Shown one piece after another: positions 15,744-24,541 of a stretch of 57,009 bases of DNA. Under the pieces are notes generated by a model. That model did not search any database and had not been told where the DNA came from. It saw only the letters and a list, made by a program, of their open reading frames with translations. The number at the start of each line of letters is the position of its first letter. The first letter of the stretch is position 1. The translations under genes and the position numbers were made by a program. Source of the stretch: JAFLCM01 sp964510955 (GTDB taxonomy: Bacteria; Planctomycetota; Phycisphaerae; Phycisphaerales; UBA1924); the NCBI GenBank assembly GCA_964510955.1, contig CAZEDW010000027.1, positions 1-57,009 on the forward strand, read 5' to 3'.

Positions 15744-16796
15744 TTGAGCACCAAGCCCAAGCGAGCCGGGGGCAAGGTCACCGACGACCGCGGCGTCGAG
15801 CGCCGTGTCGTTTCGATCCGCGAGATGTGGAAAGACCCGCGCATCAACGATCCGCACTTCGCCGCCATGGTGGAGCGGGCGGTGCGCTTCCAGTTGACCG
15901 GTCGGCGGACGTGGCTCATGGTCCTTGTAGGCGTTGCCGGGGGCATCGTGTGCAGCGTCGGCGGGATCTTCCTGCTCAAGTACGGCGGAGTTCGGCTGCC
16001 CCCTGGTGTCACGGGCGGGCTGGCGGGGATGGTCCCGGCGATCGTCGCGGTCGTCTCCCTGCGGCACGCCGAGCGCGCCCGCGCGGGTGAAATCGCCCGC
16101 ATGCTGCTCACCCACGGCACCTGCCCGGGTTGCTCGTACACCCTCAGCGGCCTGCCGACCGAGGGCGACGGGTGTATCGCCTGCCCGGAATGCGGTGCGG
16201 CGTGGAAGGCCGACCGCGTCGCTCGGATGCCCACCTTCGCCGCCGTGAGAACGAGCAGCACCCCGAGATGGATCCGCGCCTTCCTCGACGGCACCGGGAC
16301 GGGAGCACCCGTGATCCGCGACGACTCCGGCCGCACCGTCCCGCTGGTATCCGGGCGGCTCCGCCAGGAAATCCGCGCGGCCGGCCCCGAGCGCGCCGAG
16401 ACGCTGAGGCGCGCGGCCAGTGCCATGGCACGCCACGGCGAGGTCTACCGCGCGCTGCTGTTCACAATGCTGATCCTTATCGCGGCGGTGATGCCGGTGT
16501 CCGCGTTTCTCCTGATGCCACGACCGCTTTGGGCGCTCGCTTCGTTGTTGCCCGCCGGGGTCATGGGGCTGCTGGCGGTCAGCATGTTCCGAGGCTCCTC
16601 GGGGATCGGCGCCAAGGTCGTCCGCCGCGAGATGCTGCTGCGGGGCCTGTGCCCCTCCTGCTCCATGGGGCTCGACGGAGTCACGGCCGACGGGCAGGGC
16701 CTGGTGACGTGCGCCGAATGCGGGGCGGCGTGGAAGTCCACCGCAAAGGCCGACAGGACATCCGAGACCGATCCCGACGCCCCGGCCGGCGTATGA
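15744..16796 (+). CDS. Membrane protein with two cytoplasmic zinc ribbons
   Basis: A 350-residue protein starting at TTG 15744, whose GGGAGG ribosome site overlaps the crotonase stop. Hydrophobic pairs lie at about residues 53-75 and 80-100, and again at 240-290. After each pair comes a cysteine cluster: CPGCSYTLSGL...CPECGAAWK (about 129-156) and CPSCSMGLDGV...CAECGAAWK (about 308-333). The protein is therefore an internal duplication of a two-helix plus zinc-ribbon unit. The same ribbon style recurs in the products at 39542 and 44714. Function unknown; the ribbons probably bind one zinc each. Confidence 0.75.
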   Translation: MSTKPKRAGGKVTDDRGVERRVVSIREMWKDPRINDPHFAAMVERAVRFQLTGRRTWLMVLVGVAGGIVCSVGGIFLLKYGGVRLPPGVTGGLAGMVPAIVAVVSLRHAERARAGEIARMLLTHGTCPGCSYTLSGLPTEGDGCIACPECGAAWKADRVARMPTFAAVRTSSTPRWIRAFLDGTGTGAPVIRDDSGRTVPLVSGRLRQEIRAAGPERAETLRRAASAMARHGEVYRALLFTMLILIAAVMPVSAFLLMPRPLWALASLLPAGVMGLLAVSMFRGSSGIGAKVVRREMLLRGLCPSCSMGLDGVTADGQGLVTCAECGAAWKSTAKADRTSETDPDAPAGV

Positions 16797-16866
16797 CCGT
16801 TGTGGCCACCCCGCGACGGGCCCGCTCACCCCCCCACCCCGATCCGCCCGATATTGACCGCTCCGA

Positions 16867-17526
16867 ATGCTCCCTCGTCCTCCCAAGTTGGTGCTGATCC
16901 TGTGCGTGCTGGTTTCCCTCGCGGCGCTGCTGTGCGCCCTGGCGGGTGCCGGCTTGGCCGGTCTGGAGATCACCAGGACACCTAAGCTGAACCAGCTCTG
17001 GTTCCTGGCGGCGTTCGAGTTTGTCACGGTGGTCGCGTCGGTCTTCGGCATCCTGTGCGGCCTGAACCGCTTTGCTTCCGGACCCGCGCTCGCCATGGTC
17101 TGTGCCGCGATGCCGATGATCGTCGGCGGGCTGCTTGGCGAGCCGGCGCTGTCCGCCCGCCTGCTGGGCCAACCGGCCGACCCCATGGTGCTCTCCGGGG
17201 TACCCATCAAATGGCTGGCACTGGCCCAGATCGGTTGCGGGGGACTTCTGATCGTCGCAGCGTCGCTCACGGCCTTCGCGCGGAACGCCCAAGCGTCCTA
17301 CCGATACCTGTGGCGGGCCGCGCTGGCGGCGATCCCGCTGGTCGGGGCTGCGGTGTTCTTCAAAGCGGTCGTGCCGCGACTGGCCTCGTACCCCAAGTTC
17401 ATCACCATCTCGTCGCAGCTCGTGGTGCTGCTCCTGGTGGTCGTGTTCTTCTCGGCCTTGGTCCACTGCCTGATCCGCGCGTTCGAGGCGGGCCGGGCTT
17501 CAGCGCAGCCGACGCAGGGCAAGTAA
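16867..17526 (+). CDS. Multi-pass membrane protein, unknown function
   Basis: 219 residues with about six hydrophobic helices (near 7-30, 44-65, 72-92, 112-137, 147-166, 180-203). Soluble loops are short, and the C-terminus is polar. No family signature recognised. It follows the zinc-ribbon membrane protein by 70 bp on the same strand and may share its transcript. There is no convincing ribosome site before the ATG at 16867. GATATT 11 nt upstream of the ATG could be a -10 box, but this is weak. Confidence 0.6.
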   Translation: MLPRPPKLVLILCVLVSLAALLCALAGAGLAGLEITRTPKLNQLWFLAAFEFVTVVASVFGILCGLNRFASGPALAMVCAAMPMIVGGLLGEPALSARLLGQPADPMVLSGVPIKWLALAQIGCGGLLIVAASLTAFARNAQASYRYLWRAALAAIPLVGAAVFFKAVVPRLASYPKFITISSQLVVLLLVVVFFSALVHCLIRAFEAGRASAQPTQGK

Positions 17527-17575
17527 GCGAGCTCCCCGCTCCGTCCTCGACGCGCACAGCGCCATACGCTCCCGC

Positions 17576-18124
17576 GTGCCGTCGCCACCGCCACCCCTGT
17601 TCCACGTCGTGCTCCACGAGCCGGAAATCCCCAACAACACGGGGAACATCGGTCGCTCGTGCATCGCCACCGGGTGCGCCCTGCACCTGGTGCGCCCGCT
17701 GGGGTTCGACACGTCAGAGAAAGCTCTGCGCCGGGCCGGGCTTGATTACTGGCCCAGACTCGCCGTCACCGAGCACGCCGATTGGCCCGCGTACCTGGGC
17801 GCATTCCCCGAGGGCACGCCGCGCTGGTACTTCACCACGAAAAGCTCCCGCCCGCTCTGGAGCGCCGACCTCCGCCCCGGCGACCACCTGGTCTTCGGCA
17901 AGGAAACCGCCGGGCTGCCGGACGACCTCCTCCGGGCACACCCCGACCGCCTGCTGACGCTCCCCATGGCGCCGGGCGAACGCTCGCTCAACCTCGCCAC
18001 GGCGGTCTGCGCCGCGGTCTACGAGGGCCTCCGCCAATGCGTCGCCCGGGGCGACGTCACGCTCGGCACCGCAGCGAGAATTCAGCCGGCCCCCGCGCCG
18101 GCAGTGCGCAACGCTTCGTCGTAA
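17576..18124 (+). CDS. trmL: tRNA (cytidine/uridine-34 2'-O)-methyltransferase TrmL
   Basis: A SPOUT-class methyltransferase that methylates the ribose of wobble nucleotide 34 in certain tRNA-Leu. The 182-residue product has the motif set of the family: EPEIPNNTGNIGRSC (residues 14-28), LVFGKETAGLPDDLL (about 103-117) and a knot-forming PMAPGERSLNLATAVCAAVYE near residue 135. The start is GTG at 17576; a TACGCT hexamer ends 5 nt before it, so the mRNA may be leaderless. Its 3' end overlaps the convergent glycosyltransferase gene by 43 bp. Confidence 0.9.
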   Translation: MPSPPPPLFHVVLHEPEIPNNTGNIGRSCIATGCALHLVRPLGFDTSEKALRRAGLDYWPRLAVTEHADWPAYLGAFPEGTPRWYFTTKSSRPLWSADLRPGDHLVFGKETAGLPDDLLRAHPDRLLTLPMAPGERSLNLATAVCAAVYEGLRQCVARGDVTLGTAARIQPAPAPAVRNASS

Positions 18125-19512
18125 CACCGCTCATAGCTCGAAACCAGCGCCCCGAAGCCGAACTGTTCGCGGGCACGAGCCAGAGCGCCGCCCGCGACGC
18201 GGGCGCGCAAGCCCGCATCGCCGCACAGCTCGGAAGCACGTGACCAGAAGCCCCGGCGGTCGCCCCGCTCAACCGGGTCGCCTGTGATCTCTGCCCCGAT
18301 CGACTCGCAGTGCCCGTCTCCCGCGTTCATCGCCACCGCCGGCAGCCCGCAGGCCATCGCCTCCATGACGGCGTTAGACCCGCCCTCCGGGTACTCGTTC
18401 ACGTATGCATCCCCGGCCTTCAGCCACGGGAACACATCGGCCCTGGGGCCCGCGAGCACCACCCGGTCCCGCACCCCCAGTTCACCGAAAGGCGCCAAGG
18501 CACGACCGAACTCTCCGCGACCGATGGCCAGCCACCACACGTCGGGGTGACGTGCCAGGAACCGGGCCAGATCGGCCCCGAATCCGCCCAGCGTGATCCG
18601 CTCCGGCAGGCGGTTGCTCAGCGTGACCAGCACCTTGGCGTTCTCAGGGATGCCGATGGTTGACCGTCCAATGGCCTCGGCGCGCTCGGCGGCCTCAAGG
18701 TCGATCCCGCCCACCGGCAGCACCAGCGGCCTCACGCCGCGCCGCACCAGTTCTTCCGCATCGGCGTCGGCACGCCGCGCGTTGCGATAGATGACCGCGT
18801 CGATGCCGTGAATCACCAGCGGCGAACCGATGTTCTGGTTGATCTGTACCGGCGCCACCCGCGCGAACGCGAGCGCGCCCTGCACCGGGCACGCCGGCGA
18901 CGCGATGAACACCGCAATATCAGGCGACATCTCACGGACCGTCCGCACAAGAGCCGCGCCGGCGCTGAGATAACTCCCGCTGGTGGGCGCGATGGTGACC
19001 GGCACGCCCGCCGCGCGCAATCGTTCCAGAGCGACCCCATGGCCCGCGCTAGGCGCGTGAGGCCATTGCAGCCGCTCGCACACCGGCGTCCGCGCGGTGA
19101 ACTCCTCGGCGCACAGCACCATCGGTGACCACCTCGAACGGTCGTGGCGTTCCACCACGTTCAGCAGCCGATCCGTCGCCGCCTGGCCCGGCGACAGCCC
19201 CGGGATGACGTACAGCACCCGGCGCGCCGACCCCGGCTCAGGCCTGCGCACCGGGATGATCTTCGGCGCCAGCCCCGCCCCCGCAAACGCGTGCTCGTAC
19301 AGCACCCCCATCACGCCCGCCCCGGCCGCCGACGACAGCATCGTCATGGCCTCGTTCTGAATGTCGTGCACCGCGGCGGCGGCGACGAAGTCGACCGCGT
19401 CGGCCCACCGCCCCTGGCCAATGGGCCCCATCGCCGAGCGCAGGAGACCGCCGACCCGCTCGGGAATCGTGACGCGAACCGGTTGCGACAGACTCGGGGC
19501 ACGGACAGACAC
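18082..19512 (-). CDS. Glycosyltransferase family 4-like protein
   Basis: A 476-residue GT-B fold protein. The N-terminal half includes RRVLYVIPGLSPGQAATDRLL, typical of acceptor domains. The C-terminal half has VLVTLSNRLPERITLGGFG, VWWLAIGRGEFG and the donor-binding EGGSNAVMEAMACGLPAVA, whose acidic residues match the EX7E-like motif of GT4. An extra N-terminal helical segment of about 90 residues is not part of the usual fold. Sugar and acceptor unknown; a role in surface glycans is likely. The start is GTG at 19512, 6 nt after GATATT. Overlaps trmL at the 3' end. Confidence 0.8.
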   Translation of the reverse strand: MSVRAPSLSQPVRVTIPERVGGLLRSAMGPIGQGRWADAVDFVAAAAVHDIQNEAMTMLSSAAGAGVMGVLYEHAFAGAGLAPKIIPVRRPEPGSARRVLYVIPGLSPGQAATDRLLNVVERHDRSRWSPMVLCAEEFTARTPVCERLQWPHAPSAGHGVALERLRAAGVPVTIAPTSGSYLSAGAALVRTVREMSPDIAVFIASPACPVQGALAFARVAPVQINQNIGSPLVIHGIDAVIYRNARRADADAEELVRRGVRPLVLPVGGIDLEAAERAEAIGRSTIGIPENAKVLVTLSNRLPERITLGGFGADLARFLARHPDVWWLAIGRGEFGRALAPFGELGVRDRVVLAGPRADVFPWLKAGDAYVNEYPEGGSNAVMEAMACGLPAVAMNAGDGHCESIGAEITGDPVERGDRRGFWSRASELCGDAGLRARVAGGALARAREQFGFGALVSSYERCYDEALRTAGAGAG

Positions 19513-19518
19513 GCGGGG

Positions 19519-19524
19519 AATATC
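19519..19524 (-). promoter_or_regulatory. Candidate leaderless -10 (GATATT) for the glycosyltransferase gene
   Basis: On the minus strand GATATT ends 6 nt before the GTG at 19512. No Shine-Dalgarno is present. Spacing matches the other leaderless candidates in the window; the hexamer matches TATAAT at 4 of 6 positions. Confidence 0.4.
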
Positions 19525-19629
19525 GGCCGTTCCCCCCCGGATTCTGGCGTATGGTCAACGGCGCCCGCGAGCCGGCCGGGGCGCCGTCCCCAGGCTGGTA
19601 GGATTGGTCGACACCCGCCAGGAGCGTTC

Positions 19630-20925
19630 ATGCATATGCACTCGATCATTGTCGCCGGCGTGCTCACCGTCTGCACCCTCACCGCCGGCGTCCAGGCCCG
19701 CCCCGATCCCGCGCCCGCCGCCGCGCCGGGCGACAAGCCGGTCATCACCACCGACCAGTGGAAGCAGGACCTCGCCGAGCTGGCGAAGGAACTGCCCAAG
19801 CGCCACCTCAACGCCTTCTTCAAGACCCCCAGGGAGGAGTTTGAGAAAGCGGTGCAGGAGCTCGACGCCAGGCTCGCCGAGCTCGACACGCCCGCCACGG
19901 TCATGGGCTTCGCCAGGCTGGCGGCGATGCTGCACGACGCCCATACCTCCGTCGATATCTCGAAGTTCACCACCGGCTACAAGCGGTTCCCCATCGGCTG
20001 CATGGTGCTGTCCGACGGCGTGCTCATCACCGCCTCCACCGCCGACAAGGAGGCCCTCCGCGGGATGGTCATCAAGTCGATCGACGGCGTGCCCATCGAC
20101 CAGGCCATCGACAAGGTCAGCACCCTGTACGGTTGGGAGAACCGCGCCCTCAAGCTGCACCGCGCCCGCGAGTTCCTCAATCTCGCCCAGGCGCTGCGCG
20201 TCGCCGGCGTCACCAAGAGCGATGACACCGCGGAGTTCGAGATTTCCGATCCAAAGACCGGCAGCGTCCGCAAGGAAACGCTCACGTCGATCAGCCCCGC
20301 GGGCGTGCGCTTCGAGGGGATCAAGATCACCCCCGCCGGCCCCGCCGAGCTCACGTTCCAGCGGCGCGGCGCGGCCCTGTGGTGGGACATGCTGCCCAAC
20401 ACCAGGTGCCTCTACGTGCGCTACGACCGCTGCGCCAACGACCAGAACAAGACCATCGCCCAGTACACCGACGAGCTGAACCTGCGCATCGACAAGGGCG
20501 GCCTCGCCAAGATCATCATCGACCTCCGCTACAACGGCGGCGGCGACTCCGCCTTGCTCGACGGTTTCATCTCCAGGCTCGCCTCCCGCAGCGTCTTCAA
20601 GACCCGCGGCACCGTGGTCGTGCTCATCGGCCGCGGCACGCAGTCCTCCGCCCAGCTCAACGCCGTCGCCCTCCGCAAACGAGCCGGCGCCGTGCTCGTC
20701 GGAGGCCCGACAGGCCAGAAGCCCAACGCCTTCGGCGAGCTCAAGAGCTTCGAGCTTCCCAACTCAAAGATGAAGGTGTGGTACTCAACCAAGCTGTTCA
20801 AGACCGAGGACGGCGACCCGGAATCGACGATGCCGGACTTTGACGCCGAGCAGACGGTCATGGGCCAGTTGGAGGGCCGCGACCTGGGCGCGGAGGCGGC
20901 GGTGAAGGTGATCGAGGGGGGTTGA
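19630..20925 (+). CDS. Exported S41-family peptidase-like protein
   Basis: 431 residues from the ATG at 19630, preceded by AGGAG. Residues 1-23 form a signal peptide. An N-terminal helical region (about 40-110, with LPKRHLNAFF and ARLAAMLHDAHTS) matches the Tricorn-core-like start of S41 proteins. Later come DLRYNGGGDSALL (about residue 300), the serine-containing GRGTQSSAQLNA (about 335) and VGGPTGQKPNAFGE. A PDZ-like stretch with LRGMVIKSIDGVPIDQAIDK is visible around residue 140. The Gly-Gly and Ser motifs fit an active protease, but Lys of the Ser-Lys dyad was not assigned. The long open frame upstream to 19144 is shadow of the divergent gene. Confidence 0.78.
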   Translation: MHMHSIIVAGVLTVCTLTAGVQARPDPAPAAAPGDKPVITTDQWKQDLAELAKELPKRHLNAFFKTPREEFEKAVQELDARLAELDTPATVMGFARLAAMLHDAHTSVDISKFTTGYKRFPIGCMVLSDGVLITASTADKEALRGMVIKSIDGVPIDQAIDKVSTLYGWENRALKLHRAREFLNLAQALRVAGVTKSDDTAEFEISDPKTGSVRKETLTSISPAGVRFEGIKITPAGPAELTFQRRGAALWWDMLPNTRCLYVRYDRCANDQNKTIAQYTDELNLRIDKGGLAKIIIDLRYNGGGDSALLDGFISRLASRSVFKTRGTVVVLIGRGTQSSAQLNAVALRKRAGAVLVGGPTGQKPNAFGELKSFELPNSKMKVWYSTKLFKTEDGDPESTMPDFDAEQTVMGQLEGRDLGAEAAVKVIEGG

Positions 20926-20981
20926 AGCCGACAGCGTTGCCTGAAACGGCACCGTTCTCACGCGACCCGCACCCTCGCGGT

Positions 20982-21761
20982 TCAGCACACATCCGGCCCG
21001 CTCGCCGCCACCGACAAATCCCCCTCTCCCAGCCGGCGCTTGAACATCTCCGTCACCATCTGGAAGCAGATCGCCGAGAGCGCCGGGTCGTAGCGGTGGC
21101 CCTCGTCGCGGATGAACGCGTGCTGGGCGTTGAACTCGTGCCACTGGTAGCGGACGCCCGCCGACTCGAGGCCCTGCATGATCGCCCGCCGCCCGTCGTA
21201 GGGGATGTGCGGGTCCTGCCGCCCGAACACCATGAGCAGCTCGCCCCTGATGTCCTTGAGGCGTGACATCGAGTCGTCGCCGCCGGAGCCGAGCGAGCCC
21301 TTGTGCACGTCGGTGGGGTAATAGCACGCCGCGGCGAGCACATCAGGCTGCATCGCCGCCCGCAGCGACAGGTGCCCGCCGATGCAGATGCCCATCGCCC
21401 CCAGCCTGCCGGTGCACGCCGGGTGCGACTTCAGAAAGTCCAGCGTGGCGCGCGCGTCGGCGTCATACGCCGTCACCGGCTTGCCCACCTTGTCGGCGTT
21501 CCCCCGCGCGGCCCCCGCCTCGTCATAAGCCAGCACACAGCCGGGCTTTTCCAGCTCATGGAAAATCTCCGGCACCGCCACCACGAACCCGTGGCCCGCC
21601 AGCTGGGCCGCCGTGCGCCGGATCGGCCCGGTGATCTGAAAGATCTCTGAAAAAAACACGATCCCCGGGTATCTCCCCCCCGCCACTGGGCGGGAAACAC
21701 AGACCCGCATCGGTCCGCTCGGCGTCTGGATTTCGGCGTGCTCGTTGTCCTTGATGATCAT
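20982..21761 (-). CDS. Dienelactone hydrolase family protein
   Basis: An alpha/beta hydrolase of 259 residues from the ATG at 21761. The catalytic triad can be read as Cys in GAMGICIGGHLS, Asp in FGRQDPHIPYDGRR and His in AQHAFIRDEGHRY, the Cys-Asp-His arrangement of dienelactone hydrolases. Substrate is unknown; family members open lactone rings or hydrolyse small esters. It diverges from an ABC importer operon with 51 bp between start codons, so regulation may be shared. The frame upstream of 21761 overlaps the importer gene and is discarded. Confidence 0.85.
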   Translation of the reverse strand: MIIKDNEHAEIQTPSGPMRVCVSRPVAGGRYPGIVFFSEIFQITGPIRRTAAQLAGHGFVVAVPEIFHELEKPGCVLAYDEAGAARGNADKVGKPVTAYDADARATLDFLKSHPACTGRLGAMGICIGGHLSLRAAMQPDVLAAACYYPTDVHKGSLGSGGDDSMSRLKDIRGELLMVFGRQDPHIPYDGRRAIMQGLESAGVRYQWHEFNAQHAFIRDEGHRYDPALSAICFQMVTEMFKRRLGEGDLSVAASGPDVC

Positions 21762-21812
21762 GGGTGCTGCCAGTTTGAAGGTCCGTCCACGCGGTTCGCA
21801 CCACGATATACG

Positions 21813-22736
21813 ATGCCCCCCGGCGTGCCTCCCCGCATCTTCCCCATCTTCGCCCTCATCTTCGGCCTGCTGGCATCCGCCATCGCCGGCTGCGACCGGG
21901 CGCCATCCGCCCCGGCCCAATCCGCCGACCCTTCGGTCCGCCTCGCGGTGCTCAGCCCGGCCCTGGCCCAGACCCTCCGCGACCTCGGTTTGGGCGAGCA
22001 GATCGTGGCCCGGCACGGATGGGATTCCATCTCACCGCAGACCATCCCGCCCGTCGGCGGCGAAACGGGCCTGGACTACGAGGCGCTGCTGCGAGCAAGG
22101 CCCACGCACGTAATTCTCCAGGCCAGCGCCCAGGGCGTCCCGCCGCGCCTGGCCCAACTGGCGACCGAGCAGCACTGGAAAGTCACCTCGATCCCGCTGC
22201 TGAAACTCGACGACGTGCGCGCCGGCATCGCGGGTGTCTGGGCCGCCGCCGGTCGCGTCGATGAGCCGCCCGCCCAGGTGCTCGCAGACTTCGACCGCGC
22301 CCTGCAGCCCCGCCCCGCGCTGAAATCAAGGCTCGGCCGCGTGCTGATCCTCGCCGGCACCGACCCGCCCGGCGCCATGGGACCGGGATCGTTCCACTTC
22401 GAGCTTGTCGAGCGGCTCGGGGGCTCGTGCGTGCCGAACACCGGCGCGGCGTACATCCAGCTCTCTCCCGAAGACGTCCTCAAGCTCGACCCGGACACGC
22501 TGGTGCTCCTGGCCCCCGGAGCATTGCGCCAGTTCGGCCCCGCAGGCCTGACGGCTCTCCTGGGCCCGCTGAACAAGCTCGGTCTGCGCTGCGTGCGCGA
22601 CAACCGGCTGATCGTCGTCTCCGACCCCGCCTGCCAGCTCCCCGCGACCACGCTCGCCCGGGTGGCGGACACCATCGCCCGCCAGGCCGCGGCCTGGGAC
22701 GCGCCGCCCGCACAAGGCCCCGGGGGGACACCGTGA
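21813..22736 (+). CDS. Periplasmic-binding lipoprotein of a BtuF/FepB-type importer
   Basis: 307 residues from the ATG at 21813. A hydrophobic signal segment ends in the lipobox LASAIAGC (about residue 26). The mature part has the two-lobe helical-backbone binding fold: LAVLSPALAQTLRDLGLGEQIV, PVGGETGLDYEALLRARPTHVI, and a second lobe with RVLILAGTDPPGAMGPGSFHFELVERLGGS (quoted in parts). Such proteins bind cobalamin, haem or ferric siderophores; nothing here decides which. Its stop overlaps the GTG of the permease gene. Confidence 0.82.
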   Translation: MPPGVPPRIFPIFALIFGLLASAIAGCDRAPSAPAQSADPSVRLAVLSPALAQTLRDLGLGEQIVARHGWDSISPQTIPPVGGETGLDYEALLRARPTHVILQASAQGVPPRLAQLATEQHWKVTSIPLLKLDDVRAGIAGVWAAAGRVDEPPAQVLADFDRALQPRPALKSRLGRVLILAGTDPPGAMGPGSFHFELVERLGGSCVPNTGAAYIQLSPEDVLKLDPDTLVLLAPGALRQFGPAGLTALLGPLNKLGLRCVRDNRLIVVSDPACQLPATTLARVADTIARQAAAWDAPPAQGPGGTP

Positions 22737-23716
22737 CCCAGCGCGCAGCACGCGTCATCGCGGCGCTGGGCATCGCGCTGGCCCTGGCGGCCCTGCTGCG
22801 CCTGTGCGTGACCAGCGGCGGCCTGGAGTTCACGCTCGACGCCCGCCTGCTTGAGCTGCGATCTCACCGCTGTGTGTCCGCCGCGGCGGTCGGCGCCGCG
22901 CTGGCCCTCAGCGGGCTGCTGCTCCAGGCGATGCTCCGCAACCCGCTGGCCTCCGAGTATGTGCTGGGCCTTTCCGCCGGGGCCGGGCTGGGGGTCGCCG
23001 TCGCCACCTATCTGGCGTACCGCGCCACAGGCTCCATCGTCAGCTTCACGCCCCCCGCCGCGGCCCCGGTGCTCGGCGCGGCGGCGGTGCTGGCGCTGGT
23101 CTACCTCGCCAGCCGCCGACGGGGACTGCTGGACCCCGCAACGCTGATCCTCGTCGGCGTCACCGTCGGCATCGTGTGCAGCGCTCTGACCACGCTGGTG
23201 CAGCACCTGCTTCCAGACCAGGGCCTGGCCGTGTTCGCTCGCTGGCTGATGGGCTCGATCAGCGACGACACCCCATGGCCCCGCGTGCTCGGCGTGCTGG
23301 CGATCGCGCTGGCCTGCACCGTCGGCGCCGCGTGGCTCGGACCGCGCCTCGACGCCGCCTCGCTGAGCGATGACGAGGCCGCCAGCGTCGGGCTGAATCT
23401 CGGGCTGCTGCGCGTCGGCGTGTTCGCGCTGGCGTCGCTGCTCACCGGCGCGACGTTGCTGCTCGCGGGCCCCATCGCCTTCATCGGCCTGATCTGCCCG
23501 CACCTGGCCCGCCGACTCTGCGGCGCGCCTCACCGCGGGCTGGCGGTCGCCTCGTCGCTGGCCGGCGCCGGTCTGCTGGTGCTCGCCGACACCGCCGTCA
23601 CAGTCGTGAAACTGCCCACCGGTCACGCGCCCGTGGGCGTGCTGACCGCGCTGATCGGCGGCCCCTTGTTCATCGCCATGCTCCGGTCACGCTCGGTGCT
23701 GGGGGACGCGCGATGA
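22733..23716 (+). CDS. FecCD/BtuC-type ABC permease
   Basis: 327 residues with about nine to ten membrane helices. Family signatures are ALALSGLLLQAMLRNPLASE (about residues 56-75), VLGLSAGAGLGV, and the coupling segment FIGLICPHLARRLCGAPHR near residue 250. The start is GTG 22733, overlapping the stop of the binding-protein gene as GTGA; its own stop overlaps the ATPase start as ATGA. The import channel presumably works as a homodimer. No outer-membrane TonB receptor is encoded nearby. Confidence 0.9.
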   Translation: MTQRAARVIAALGIALALAALLRLCVTSGGLEFTLDARLLELRSHRCVSAAAVGAALALSGLLLQAMLRNPLASEYVLGLSAGAGLGVAVATYLAYRATGSIVSFTPPAAAPVLGAAAVLALVYLASRRRGLLDPATLILVGVTVGIVCSALTTLVQHLLPDQGLAVFARWLMGSISDDTPWPRVLGVLAIALACTVGAAWLGPRLDAASLSDDEAASVGLNLGLLRVGVFALASLLTGATLLLAGPIAFIGLICPHLARRLCGAPHRGLAVASSLAGAGLLVLADTAVTVVKLPTGHAPVGVLTALIGGPLFIAMLRSRSVLGDAR

Positions 23717-24504
23717 CGCTGAAGGCCCAGAGCGCCGCGTTCTCCTACTCGCCTCACAAGCGGGTGCTCGACACCGTGTCGTTCGAGCCCGGCCCGGGCA
23801 TCACCTGCGTGATCGGCCCCAACGGCGCCGGCAAGTCCACACTGCTCCGCCTGCTGCTGGGAGTGCTCCGCCCCACGGGTGGCTCGGTGACGCTCGACGG
23901 GCGCCCGGTGCACCGGTTCGGCGCCGCGGCCCGCGCCGCCCGCGTCGCCTACATCCCGCAGCGTCCGGAGGTCTCGGCGGCGTTCACGGCGCGCCAGTGC
24001 GTCGAGCTGGGGCGCTTCGCACTGGGGCCCGCACAGGACGCGGTCAACCGCGCCATGGAAAAGGCCGACATCCTCGACCAGCGCCACGAGATGTTCGCCC
24101 AGCTCAGCGCCGGCCAGCAGCAGCGCGTGGCCCTGGCCAGGGCACTGGCCCAGCTCGACCCCGCCGGCCGTCAAAGGCCCGATCCCCGCTACCTGCTCGC
24201 CGACGAGCCCATGTCGGCCATGGACCCGGCGCACGTCCAGAGGTGCGAGCGCGTGCTGCGCGAACTCGGCGCATCAGGCGTCCGCGTGGTGCTGGTGCTG
24301 CACGACCTGACCGTCGCAGCGCGGCTGGCGTCCAGCGCCCTGGTGCTGAGCGACCGCGGCCGCGTGCTGGCCCACGGGCCGGTCGCCGACGCGCTCAGCA
24401 ACGACAACCTCCGCGCCGCCTTCGGCGTTCCGTTCGAGCGATTGGGGTCTGGCAGGTCGACGGCCGTGGTGCCGGTGCCCGCGGCCCCGGGCCTGATGGA
24501 ATAG
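23713..24504 (+). CDS. ABC transporter ATPase (BtuD/FecE type)
   Basis: 263-residue nucleotide-binding subunit. Walker A is GPNGAGKST (about residues 36-44), the Q-loop region is IPQRPEVSA, the signature is LSAGQQQRVALARAL (about 134-148), Walker B is YLLADEPMSAMDP with catalytic Glu, and the switch His is in LVLHDLTVAARLA. A small insert (QLDPAGRQRPDPR) lies between the signature and Walker B, as in some haem/HmuV-type ATPases that supply a list of residues there; that hints at haem or siderophore but is not proof. Completes the binding protein-permease-ATPase operon. Confidence 0.9.
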   Translation: MTLKAQSAAFSYSPHKRVLDTVSFEPGPGITCVIGPNGAGKSTLLRLLLGVLRPTGGSVTLDGRPVHRFGAAARAARVAYIPQRPEVSAAFTARQCVELGRFALGPAQDAVNRAMEKADILDQRHEMFAQLSAGQQQRVALARALAQLDPAGRQRPDPRYLLADEPMSAMDPAHVQRCERVLRELGASGVRVVLVLHDLTVAARLASSALVLSDRGRVLAHGPVADALSNDNLRAAFGVPFERLGSGRSTAVVPVPAAPGLME

Positions 24505-24541
24505 GCCACGGCACGGAGCGCCCCACGGAGCGCCGCGGCGC

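Noticed and set aside
14817..17270. 817-codon minus-strand frame
   Set aside because: Overlaps the crotonase and zinc-ribbon membrane genes on the plus strand; no start context or domain; shadow.
21762..21812. Possible cobalamin riboswitch before the BtuF-like gene
   Set aside because: Only 51 bp separate the divergent start codons, too short for such a riboswitch.
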